A stretch of 6,754 bases of DNA from Rickettsiales bacterium (GCA_947508155.1 CANNRM010000031.1:1-6754); one strand, 5' to 3'; shown: positions 1 to 5,934, counted from the first letter of the stretch. Made by a program: numbers and translations. The notes: generated by a model not told the origin, from the sequence alone.

Positions 1-414
1 ATTATATCGATTCGTGCAAAATCCCAAAGTTTGGTCATTTTTAGGATTAGCGCCATCCATAAAAATCATTTTATCGACGTAACCAGAGGCGCTCCTGATT
101 TGTGCTGCTATATCACTAGCATATTTTGTGTATTCTTGTAATGGTGTAATGTTAGAAGATTGTTGTTGAGTTTGAATTGCTTTTTGAGTGGTGAGAGCCT
201 CTGTAAATGCCTGCTCTGCTTTATCATACATTCTTTTTTGAGCATCTGGAATTATTGCATAAAACGTATCTTGCAAACCAAGTAGAAGTAATTTTGGATA
301 AATTGCTTCTATTTCGCTTAGAGTCATATTTTTTGGTGCTTTAGTTAAGATATCCATACCAAGACTTGCATTTATTGCGGATGCAATAACTTGATCCTCA
401 TTCTGCTTACTCAT
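1..414 (-). CDS. Unrecognised cytoplasmic protein, N-terminal part (runs off the left edge)
   Basis: An open frame of 138 codons without a stop reads leftwards from the ATG at 414 to the window edge, so only the N-terminus is visible. It begins MSKQNEDQVIASAINASLGM. An AGGGAGA Shine-Dalgarno (419-425 on the complement) sits 4 nt before the ATG, which supports both the gene and this start. There is no signal peptide or membrane segment. Residues 30-85 look helical (ending in a Gln-rich stretch around 79-86, QKAIQTQQQ), and residues 108-131 hold a Gly/Asp/Asn-rich turn region (SGYVDKMIFMDGANPKND). I recognise no family and propose no function. The upstream region carries a perfect 14-bp palindrome (438-451) and a palindromic repeat element. 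It has the same orientation as trmJ but is separated from it by 273 bp, so it is probably transcribed from its own promoter. A real gene is likely; its identity is unknown. Confidence 0.75.
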   Translation of the reverse strand, partial: MSKQNEDQVIASAINASLGMDILTKAPKNMTLSEIEAIYPKLLLLGLQDTFYAIIPDAQKRMYDKAEQAFTEALTTQKAIQTQQQSSNITPLQEYTKYASDIAAQIRSASGYVDKMIFMDGANPKNDQTLGFCTNRYN

Positions 415-437
415 AATCTCTCCCTAATATTTATTAC

Positions 438-451
438 TACTAATATTAGTA
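438..451. promoter_or_regulatory. Perfect 14-bp palindrome TACTAATATTAGTA upstream of the partial gene
   Basis: TACTAATATTAGTA equals its own reverse complement over all 14 bases. It ends 23 bp upstream of the ATG at 414 and 12 bp upstream of that gene's Shine-Dalgarno, a position where a dimeric repressor or other DNA-binding protein could act. AT-rich DNA produces such palindromes by chance more often than balanced DNA, so a role as operator is inference only. Confidence 0.3.
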
Positions 452-547
452 CCACAAATAACCCATGTCCAGATATATCAGACATATTCACGATTGTTTT
501 TCTAGGTGAGTTTTGTATCTAGATGTAACACATATATCACAGTGAGA

Positions 548-655
548 CGTCATCCGCGAGGTCACGTAGTGCAGCTCGGGGACCTCATGACTGCAGAGGA
601 ATATTATTCTTGTGTCCTGAGATCCCCGAATTTGCAAGCAAATCCGAGGATGACG
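548..655. repeat. Palindromic repeat element, copy 1 (108 bp), downstream of trmJ
   Basis: The element starts CGTCATCC and ends GGATGACG, so its ends are inverted repeats. Inner arms carrying CGGGGACCTCA and TGAGATCCCCG also pair, around a loop that holds the small palindrome GAATATTATTC. Its left arm (548-598) matches the left arm of copy 2 (1532-1582) at 47 of 51 positions in direct orientation. Its right arm (615-655) matches 1484-1524 at 40 of 41 positions in inverted orientation. It is richer in GC than the surrounding DNA. The left arm contains a CAC-GTA-GTG mini-hairpin and the right arm a TTTGC-TT-GCAAA hairpin, so the whole could fold as a branched structure. The length is a multiple of three. 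It resembles the Rickettsia palindromic-element type of small non-autonomous repeat; the exact family cannot be named from here. Confidence 0.85.
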
Positions 656-668
656 TATTTTTCTCAGT

Positions 669-680
669 CTGAGGATGACG
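669..680. repeat. Possible truncated end of the palindromic repeat (CTGAGGATGACG)
   Basis: GAGGATGACG at 671-680 is identical to the right terminus of copy 1 (646-655), lies only 16 bp beyond it in the same orientation, and stops just before the trmJ stop codon. It overlaps a perfect CTCAGTCTGAG palindrome (663-673). It looks like the remnant of a second insertion or a duplicated element end, but ten bases are too few to be sure. Confidence 0.35.
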
Positions 681-687
681 ATTTCTC

Positions 688-1449
688 TCATCCCTTCGTC
701 AAACTACTCACAATCCCTCTCAATGTCTGCAACTCATTCTTTGATAATTTATCAATCCTGGCGAAAATATTGCGTATGTTCTGTGTCATGTGAGGACGCT
801 TGCCAGGCGCTTTGAAGAATTTGTGGGAATCTAACTCGTCGAATAAATGTTCGAAGAAATATTCGAGCTCACCACGCGTTGCAAGAATTTGTTCGTTTGA
901 GAAGGTGTCATTGAGAGAAGTCGCAGTAGTCTCACTTTCATCTAAGGGAGATTGCCACGTCGTGCTCTGCACTCCTCGCAATGACGCTACATAAACCTCA
1001 TGAGCAACAACAGCAACAGCATGGGCTATGTTCAGCGAGCAAAAATCTGGGTCAGTTGCAATTGACAAAACCACATTAGCATAAGCGATTTCATCATTAT
1101 TTAGCCCACAATTTTCTCGTCCAAACATTATCCCAACTTTTTGTTCAGCGGGGTAAGTATCACCAATTTCATGCGCCATCACGTAATCTTTATTCATGGT
1201 GCGTGGAACGCCGGTTGTGGCATATAAAAACTCTATGTCTTCTATAGCATCAGTTATGTTGTCGTAAATTTTTGCATTTTGGATAATGTCGATAGCCCCG
1301 ACAGACATGCTATCCGCCTTGGGGTTCGGCCAGCCATCTCTGGGGGATACGATACGTAGCTCTGAAAGGCCGAAGTTTTTCATCGCGCGGGCTGTTGCGC
1401 CGATATTTTCACCCATTTGTGGGGCTATGAGTATGATTATGGGTTTCAT
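688..1449 (-). CDS. trmJ: TrmJ-type tRNA (cytidine/uridine-2'-O-)-methyltransferase, SPOUT superfamily
   Basis: This 253-residue protein belongs to the SPOUT family that 2'-O-methylates the ribose of nucleotide 32 in the tRNA anticodon loop, using S-adenosylmethionine in the cytoplasm. Motif 1 is GENIGATARAMKNFG (13-27), including the Arg conserved in the SPOUT ribose methylases (R21 here). Motif 2 is GIMFGRENCGL (106-116) and motif 3, forming the trefoil knot that binds AdoMet, is CSLNIAHAVAVVAHEV (137-152). A C-terminal dimerisation/tRNA-binding region follows (about 190-253), ending LRGIVSSLTKG as in the E. coli enzyme (LRGILAS). Between these, residues 155-168 (ASLRGVQSTTWQSP) are encoded by a repeat insertion of 39 bp, which keeps the frame and lies in the linker, where it is probably tolerated. 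No strong Shine-Dalgarno precedes the ATG at 1449, but the N-terminus aligns with the family. It lies 202 bp downstream of tolB on the same strand. It could be annotated merely as an RNA methyltransferase; the TrmJ assignment is good but the exact target is inferred. Confidence 0.9.
   Translation of the reverse strand: MKPIIILIAPQMGENIGATARAMKNFGLSELRIVSPRDGWPNPKADSMSVGAIDIIQNAKIYDNITDAIEDIEFLYATTGVPRTMNKDYVMAHEIGDTYPAEQKVGIMFGRENCGLNNDEIAYANVVLSIATDPDFCSLNIAHAVAVVAHEVYVASLRGVQSTTWQSPLDESETTATSLNDTFSNEQILATRGELEYFFEHLFDELDSHKFFKAPGKRPHMTQNIRNIFARIDKLSKNELQTLRGIVSSLTKG
948..986 (-). repeat. 39-bp repeat element inserted in frame within trmJ
   Basis: On the minus strand the element begins CGTCATTGCGAGGAG and ends GTGGCAATCTC. 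It shares the terminus CGTCATTGCGAG with the right end of copy 2 (1625-1636). It contains a GTGC-AGA-GCAC hairpin and outer TTGC/GCAA arms, so it has partial dyad symmetry. At 39 bp it adds exactly 13 codons to trmJ without a stop, encoding residues 155-168 at the junction of the SPOUT domain and the C-terminal region. Repeats with ends CGTCATTGCGAGGAG and GTGGCAATCTC are, from my knowledge, frequent in repeat-rich Rickettsiales genomes; the copy number in this genome cannot be seen here. Confidence 0.8.
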
Positions 1450-1483
1450 GGTTGTGTTAATTTACTTTGTGTGGTGGATTAAG

Positions 1484-1524
1484 CGTCATCCTCGGATTTG
1501 CTTGCAACTTCGGGGATCTCAGGA
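1484..1524. repeat. Half palindromic element between tolB and trmJ
   Basis: This 41-bp segment begins CGTCATCCTCGGATTTG and ends GGGGATCTCAGGA. It is the reverse complement of the right arm of copy 1 (615-655) with one mismatch. It contains the TTTGC-TT-GCAA mini-hairpin core and is followed after seven bases (1525-1531) by copy 2, which starts with the same CGTCATCCTCG. It appears to be a single arm of the larger element rather than a complete one. Confidence 0.85.
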
Positions 1525-1531
1525 GTTTATC

Positions 1532-1636
1532 CGTCATCCTCGAGGGCACGTAGTGCAGCTCGGGGATCTCAGGACTGCAGAGAGACGAGATATTACTCTT
1601 GTTGCCTGAGATCCCCGAGCTACGCTCGCAATGACG
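1532..1636. repeat. Palindromic repeat element, copy 2 (105 bp), between tolB and trmJ
   Basis: The ends are CGTCAT and ATGACG. An inner 17-bp stem is perfect: AGCTCGGGGATCTCAGG (1557-1573) pairs with 1605-1621 across a 31-nt loop. The left arm also holds a GCAC-GTA-GTGC hairpin closed by CGAG/CTCG. The right end differs from copy 1, ending GCTACGCTCGCAATGACG, and so shares its terminus with the element inside trmJ; the family is therefore modular, with exchangeable ends. The element stops 15 bp beyond the tolB stop codon. In tolB mRNA it would form a stable hairpin just after the stop, without a following U-run, so a role in 3'-end protection or attenuation before trmJ is possible but unproven. 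Confidence 0.85.
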
Positions 1637-1651
1637 CCTCTGCTCCACCAA

Positions 1652-2971
1652 CTAATTCCCACTTCTTGACCATTCAGGGTCAGAAGCATCCATTGGCGTT
1701 GGAATTTGTCTTTCGTGATAGCCGGTTAAATCGATTGCGAAAATCTTATTTACCGCATGTTTTTTACCAATTGCAGGCTCTTCACGAGAGAATATTATAA
1801 CGCGGCCATTCGGTGCCCAAGTAGGGCTTTCAACGGTGTATCCATTTGTCAAAATTCTCTCACCAGAACCATCTGGGCGAATTACGCCGATCGAAAATCC
1901 TAATTCTCTATTGACCTTTGTAAAGGCTATATAATCGCCTCTTGGAGACCAGTTAGGGGTGTTATATGACCCACCACCGAAGCTAATTCTTTGGATGTTT
2001 GCACCATCAGAATCCATCACATATAGCTGAGGCGAGCCACCTCTATCTGAGCTAAATACAATTTTCTTTCCATCTGGAGAATAAGTTCCGGAAACGCTTA
2101 TCGTTCCATAATCTCCTGTCATGCGTTTGACATGCCTGCTTGCGAAATCGATTTCATAAAGGCTTGTGGAGCCACCTTTTGCTATTGAGAATAAAGCTTT
2201 TTTACCATCTGGAGAATATCTAGGAGCAAATGACATGCCGGCAAGTTTTTCTAGTAATTGATCATTCCCACTTTTTAGGTTTTTGATGTAAATTCTAGGT
2301 GCGCGGCTTGTGTATGAAAGATACATCAATTGATCAGCATGTGGCGCAAAGCGTGGTGTCAAAACAAGGTTTCTACCATCGGATAGGAATTTATGATTTG
2401 CTCCATCTTGATCCATAATAGCGATGCGTTTGATACGTTTTTTCGCAGGGCCAGATTCTGCTACATAAGTGATTTTTGTATCGAAATATCCCTTTTCACC
2501 AGTTACACGTTCATATACCTGATCGGCTAGTTTATGAGCACCTTTGCGCCATAGGCTTTGAGGGATCTCTAATATTTGCCCAGCTATATTAGTTTCAGAA
2601 ACAGTATCCCAAAGCATGAAGCTAACTTGGTATTTGCCATTTTCTAGCACTTTCACAGAACCGTTTAGTAATATGGTTGCATTTATTTGTCTCCAAGCTG
2701 CAAAAAGCGGGCGATGTTCTACGCCTGTTTTATTTTCGATAAAAGCTGCTTTAGGTATTGGGCGAAATAGGCCGGAATTTTTTAAATCATTCGTTATAAC
2801 CTCGATCATATCACGTGCTACTTTTTTAGCAGCGCTGTCTGAAGAAGCAAAATCATTTAATGCAACTGGCGTTGGGTCTGCATGACCACGTGTTACGTTG
2901 ATTGTTTGAATAGCGAGAGCTTGTGATGATATTGTTACAATGAGTAATAGAAATGTGATGTGTTTTATCAT
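1652..2971 (-). CDS. tolB: TolB, periplasmic beta-propeller protein of the Tol-Pal system
   Basis: This 439-residue protein has the usual TolB length and layout. A signal peptide (1-20, ending SSQALA before IQTI) directs it to the periplasm. The N-terminal alpha/beta domain (about 21-160) includes GLFRPIPKAAF (67-77), the region TolB proteins use in contacts with TolA and Pal. A six-bladed propeller follows (about 180-439) with repeated PD40-type blade motifs: PRFAPHADQLMYLS (206-219), PRYSPDGKKALFS (250-262), GTYSPDGKKIVFSSDRGG (295-312), PNWSPRGDYIAFT (339-351) and PTWAPNGRVIIFS (383-395). The family links the inner-membrane TolQRA motor to outer-membrane Pal, supporting envelope constriction at division and outer-membrane integrity. 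No tolQ, tolR, tolA or pal is visible beside it. It diverges from the AsmA-like gene, and a candidate promoter lies at 3002-3031. There is no convincing Shine-Dalgarno, but the signal peptide fixes the start. Identification is firm. Confidence 0.97.
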   Translation of the reverse strand: MIKHITFLLLIVTISSQALAIQTINVTRGHADPTPVALNDFASSDSAAKKVARDMIEVITNDLKNSGLFRPIPKAAFIENKTGVEHRPLFAAWRQINATILLNGSVKVLENGKYQVSFMLWDTVSETNIAGQILEIPQSLWRKGAHKLADQVYERVTGEKGYFDTKITYVAESGPAKKRIKRIAIMDQDGANHKFLSDGRNLVLTPRFAPHADQLMYLSYTSRAPRIYIKNLKSGNDQLLEKLAGMSFAPRYSPDGKKALFSIAKGGSTSLYEIDFASRHVKRMTGDYGTISVSGTYSPDGKKIVFSSDRGGSPQLYVMDSDGANIQRISFGGGSYNTPNWSPRGDYIAFTKVNRELGFSIGVIRPDGSGERILTNGYTVESPTWAPNGRVIIFSREEPAIGKKHAVNKIFAIDLTGYHERQIPTPMDASDPEWSRSGN

Positions 2972-3001
2972 GGGTTCCGTGGTCTAATGGTTAAAAGAAA
3001 T

Positions 3002-3031
3002 ATACTACAAACAGGCGCAAGAAAAGTCCAA
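3002..3031 (-). promoter_or_regulatory. Candidate promoter of tolB
   Basis: On the minus strand TTGGAC (3026-3031) is followed after 18 bp by TAGTAT (3002-3007), a fair sigma-70-type pair. Transcription would start around 2995, giving a leader of roughly 20-25 nt before the tolB ATG. It was found by eye only. Confidence 0.4.
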
Positions 3032-3081
3032 TCTTTTTGTCTTTGGGGATAGTATTTTTCATTTTGCTCTGATATGATTTT

Positions 3082-3087
3082 TATAAT
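3082..3087 (+). promoter_or_regulatory. Candidate -10 box (TATAAT) of the AsmA-like gene
   Basis: A perfect TATAAT lies 18 bp upstream of the ATG at 3106. The best -35 at standard distance is only weak (TTCATT at 3058-3063, 18-bp spacer). The predicted leader would be about 12 nt, just including the AGGA Shine-Dalgarno at 3097-3100. AT-rich intergenic DNA often contains such boxes, so confidence is limited. Confidence 0.35.
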
Positions 3088-3105
3088 TACACATATAGGA
3101 CTTAA

Positions 3106-5559
3106 ATGCGCATTATATTATCAATTATCGGAATCGTCCTTTTATTAGTTGCAATGGCTTTTGTTCCTGTGACTAGGAATTTTATGCTTAAATACATCGC
3201 TGGCTATTACCTCAGCTCAAGCAATGTGAAGATTAGAATTGGGTCTTTAGACGCCGATAAACATAAAATATACGCTCAGGATACTGAAATACATGTAAAT
3301 AATGGGCATCTTACAACTATAGAAAACATATTTATAGATTATGATTTGAACGAGATTATTAGAACAAAAAAGCTAAATTTTATCGCGAAATTTCAAGATA
3401 AAACAAATTTGTTAGGTAAAGATGCTCAGATAGATGCCGATGTGAAATATACTAGTAATTCGGATGGTGGAGATGCAGAGATCGCTATAACTCACCTTGC
3501 TAGCGAGGTATTTGCAGATTTAGGTGTGAATGAGTTAGAGGGTACATGTAAGATATCATTAGGAAATGGTAGTCATCATATTAGTGATTGTAAAGTCACA
3601 GATGGTAAGGCGCATCTTGCTTTTGAAGCAAGAATGGATACATCAAAATCATCATTGAAGGCTTTGCTTATTAAAGGTAACGCAAAAGAGTTACCTATAG
3701 ATTTGCACAAAACTTTTTATCATATGGTCGCAAGCGATTCAACTATGCAATATATGTACGACAATATCTCGGGTGCTATGTTAAGAGATGGCAGTTGGGA
3801 AATCAATTTTGATGAAGAATATTTCAATACATTAAAAATGAAACCAGAATATATCAAAGGTGAATTTAATGTTGAAAATATAAAACTGAGTTATGATAAA
3901 GATTTTCCTCCAGTTGAAAAGATCAATACAAAACTAATTATGAAGGGTAGCGTACTTGATTTTGCTATCCCAAGCGCCTATTCGAATGAAACTCTGCTTT
4001 CAAACGCAAGAGTTGTAATTGACTGGGGGGTAGAAGGTGATGCTGATGTTGTGATAGATGCTGAAGGAAAGGGTCCAGCTATTAATCTCACTAATTTTAT
4101 ATTGCAAAAACAACGCGAATCATTGGCGGAATCTGGGATAGATCTTTCTAAACTCAAAGGCACTGCAATAAGTAAAGTTCATATAATTGTTCCTATTGGA
4201 GATGCCAAAAATACTTATGATATTAGTAGCAATATTTCTGGAGTTGAGTTGAGTGTGTATGATGGTGCGGTTCTGTTGAGTAGGGCAAATTTAAAGGGAA
4301 CATTTAATGGGGATATAATAAATATTTCTGGAAATGGCTTGGTCAATGATTTTGCAAGCAATCTCAATTTTACTAATTTTTTCGATGAAAAGGCTGAATT
4401 TGATAATATATTAGAAGTTAAGTCTAAGCTTACACCTCCTGAAAATATTACTCTCATTCGTCCATATTCTATAACAGCAGGAAATGCTGTGCTTGAATTT
4501 GCTTATAAGAATAAAGGAGATAGGGGGCAGGTTGTGGCAAAATCTAATCTTATGAATGCAGAATTTGGTATAGACAAGCTTGGCATTCGTAGTGACATTG
4601 GAGATAAGGCTTATTTAGAAGTGAATGGTGAGACTGGCTCTGATGGCTCAATGCCGTTAAGTGTGAAATTCACAGGTGAGAATAATTTACAGATCATTGG
4701 AGATGCGAATATTTCAAAGGACGTAACTACGCTTTCTTTGTCCAAAATACGTGCGCATGATACTAATGCAAGGGCTGATATTGAGCTGGGAAAAAAATCT
4801 ATGAAAGTGAAATTGCGTGGCAAAATGCTTGATCTTTCCAAGAGCAATATGATGCAATTTCTTGCAAAAAATTCTGATGGCACCTCAACGTCACTTGATG
4901 TAGTCTTGGAAAAAATCAAGCTGAAAAATGATATATATTTAGATGATTTTACTTTAAACATCCAATGTAACAAAGTTCGTTGCTATAAGGGTGTGATGTC
5001 ATCAAAAGTAGGTACGAAGGATTTTAACATGGATCTTGCCACTAAGGGCGATTATGAAGAGTGGAAAATTACTACAGGCAATGCTGGTGCCGTGCTGCGA
5101 GGAATTGGTATGATGGATAATGTTAGGTCTGGATCATTGGTGATGAATATTGAAACTCGTAGAAGTGATGTTAAGGCCGGTCAGACTATTCCAATCGCTA
5201 ATGGGAATTTTACGATGGAAAAATTCGTGACTGTGGATAATAAGTTTCTAACAAGGTTGATTTCCTTTACGTCTTTGCCTGGGCTGATGAATTTTATCAG
5301 AAGTAATCATGATATTAGTTTTACTAAAATGGATGGACAATTTAATTACAAGGATGATGTGTTGAATATTTTTGATGGAAGCGCTAAGGGGCCTTTTATG
5401 GATCTGACAATCAAGGGCAATGTATTTACCAAAGAACGTAAGATGAAAGTGAAGGGAACAGTCGCGCCATCTAAATACGGACCAGGGATAGTTTCCAAGA
5501 TCCCTATCATAGGGCAGGTGTTTAAAATGACGCCATATTCAATGGAGTATAAGTATTAG
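3106..5559 (+). CDS. AsmA-like envelope protein (C-terminal AsmA_2 / YhdP-type region)
   Basis: This 817-residue protein starts with an N-terminal membrane anchor (hydrophobic 3-20, IILSIIGIVLLLVAMAFV) and continues as a long beta-rich body with alternating polar and hydrophobic strands, expected in the periplasm. The C-terminal part (about 690-805) has the pattern of the AsmA-like C-terminal domain of alphaproteobacteria: GNFTMEKFVTVDNKFLTRLI (700-719), SLPGLMNFI (723-731), FTKMDGQFNYKDDVLNI (739-755), the Gly-Pro strand GSAKGPFMDLTIKG (758-771) and SKIPIIGQVF (797-806). Large AsmA/YhdP/TamB-type proteins are thought to form bridges that move phospholipid from inner to outer membrane; for this protein that role is inference. 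An AGGA Shine-Dalgarno (3097-3100) precedes the ATG by 5 nt. Its length seems short against free-living relatives, which I recall as often above 1,000 residues. It diverges from tolB and overlaps the tail of the following convergent gene by four bases. The family call is good; the function is uncertain. Confidence 0.85.
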   Translation: MRIILSIIGIVLLLVAMAFVPVTRNFMLKYIAGYYLSSSNVKIRIGSLDADKHKIYAQDTEIHVNNGHLTTIENIFIDYDLNEIIRTKKLNFIAKFQDKTNLLGKDAQIDADVKYTSNSDGGDAEIAITHLASEVFADLGVNELEGTCKISLGNGSHHISDCKVTDGKAHLAFEARMDTSKSSLKALLIKGNAKELPIDLHKTFYHMVASDSTMQYMYDNISGAMLRDGSWEINFDEEYFNTLKMKPEYIKGEFNVENIKLSYDKDFPPVEKINTKLIMKGSVLDFAIPSAYSNETLLSNARVVIDWGVEGDADVVIDAEGKGPAINLTNFILQKQRESLAESGIDLSKLKGTAISKVHIIVPIGDAKNTYDISSNISGVELSVYDGAVLLSRANLKGTFNGDIINISGNGLVNDFASNLNFTNFFDEKAEFDNILEVKSKLTPPENITLIRPYSITAGNAVLEFAYKNKGDRGQVVAKSNLMNAEFGIDKLGIRSDIGDKAYLEVNGETGSDGSMPLSVKFTGENNLQIIGDANISKDVTTLSLSKIRAHDTNARADIELGKKSMKVKLRGKMLDLSKSNMMQFLAKNSDGTSTSLDVVLEKIKLKNDIYLDDFTLNIQCNKVRCYKGVMSSKVGTKDFNMDLATKGDYEEWKITTGNAGAVLRGIGMMDNVRSGSLVMNIETRRSDVKAGQTIPIANGNFTMEKFVTVDNKFLTRLISFTSLPGLMNFIRSNHDISFTKMDGQFNYKDDVLNIFDGSAKGPFMDLTIKGNVFTKERKMKVKGTVAPSKYGPGIVSKIPIIGQVFKMTPYSMEYKY

Positions 5560-5921
5560 TCTTCATCTGAGCTTATCTCGCCCATATTAATTACACTAAA
5601 CGACACTTCGTTAAATTTGTCCTCTAACGATTCCATTATTTTCTCGAGTGAGCAGGAGGTTCTTATTTCTCTATGAGTCTGGCGTACGAATGGAAAATAT
5701 GTTGGATCAGGTGGTAATTTTGTATCTAAATCATCTATGAGTGGGGTAGGATTGCTAGAAACGGTAGATGGGCGGGGTGTGTCTACATTCATGCTACTTG
5801 GTCTTGTTTCCGATGGTTCAGAATCGTCTCGTTGTATGCGCCTTACCAAATGTGTGCCATTCTCATCTTCTGATTCAGATGAAGAATTTTCCTCATTTCT
5901 AGCACTTATTCTGCGTTTCAT
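5556..5921 (-). CDS. Small orphan protein, Ser-rich and acidic, unknown function
   Basis: A 121-codon frame reads leftwards from the ATG at 5921 to a TAA at 5556-5558. An equally in-frame ATG at 5924 lies just upstream, but the strong GGGAGGA Shine-Dalgarno (5928-5934) is 6 nt from 5921 and only 3 nt from 5924, so I prefer 5921. The protein begins with a basic patch (MKRRISAR) followed by an acidic Ser cluster (SSSESEDE, 13-20), then a Pro/Ser/Thr-rich, probably disordered middle (34-75). A short, perhaps helical segment follows (91-104, SLEKIMESLEDKFN), and the tail is acidic (ISSDED). About 16 percent is Ser. There is no signal peptide or membrane segment. I recognise no family. The composition is reminiscent of disordered or host-directed proteins, but that is speculation. 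Its strong ribosome site and a plausible promoter argue that it is real; its stop overlaps that of the convergent AsmA-like gene. Confidence 0.65.
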   Translation of the reverse strand: MKRRISARNEENSSSESEDENGTHLVRRIQRDDSEPSETRPSSMNVDTPRPSTVSSNPTPLIDDLDTKLPPDPTYFPFVRQTHREIRTSCSLEKIMESLEDKFNEVSFSVINMGEISSDED

Positions 5922-5927
5922 CATATA

Positions 5928-5934
5928 TCCTCCC
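5928..5934 (-). promoter_or_regulatory. Strong Shine-Dalgarno (GGGAGGA) of the orphan gene; decides the start
   Basis: GGGAGGA on the minus strand is followed by TAT, ATG and ATG. Spacing is 3 nt to the first ATG (5924) and 6 nt to the second (5921), so the second is the better start. This is the strongest ribosome-binding site seen in the window and the main reason to trust the small gene. Confidence 0.7.

Noticed and set aside
506..793. Plus-strand open frame of 95 codons across copy 1 and the end of trmJ.
   Set aside because: It is antisense to the trmJ C-terminus and to repeat sequence, with no ribosome site and no recognisable protein features.
1557..1621. Copy 2 stem as an intrinsic terminator of tolB.
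   Set aside because: The stem is strong, but the loop is long (31 nt) and no U-run follows on the minus strand, so a standard intrinsic terminator is not supported.
548..1636. Could the repeated arms be a CRISPR array?
   Set aside because: Arms are few, unevenly spaced, in both orientations, and have no regular unique spacers; no cas genes are visible.
1286..1800. Plus-strand open frames over the trmJ start, the repeat cluster and the tolB end (also a minus-strand frame at 1457-1651).
   Set aside because: They translate the repeats (RHPRICLQLRGSQ-like peptides) or are antisense to trmJ and tolB; no start signals support them.
2973..2993. A stretch GGTTCCGTGGTCTAATGGTT just upstream of tolB resembles the 5' half of a tRNA (acceptor strand and D-arm, with an A-box-like TGGTCTAATGG).
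   Set aside because: No anticodon arm, T arm (GGTTCGA) or pairing 3' acceptor strand follows; the downstream sequence is AT-rich promoter region. Treated as chance, or at most a tiny relic.
3978..4973. Three minus-strand open frames inside the AsmA-like gene.
   Set aside because: They are antisense to a well-supported 817-residue gene, show typical mirror composition (Ser/Leu/Phe-rich) and lack ribosome sites.
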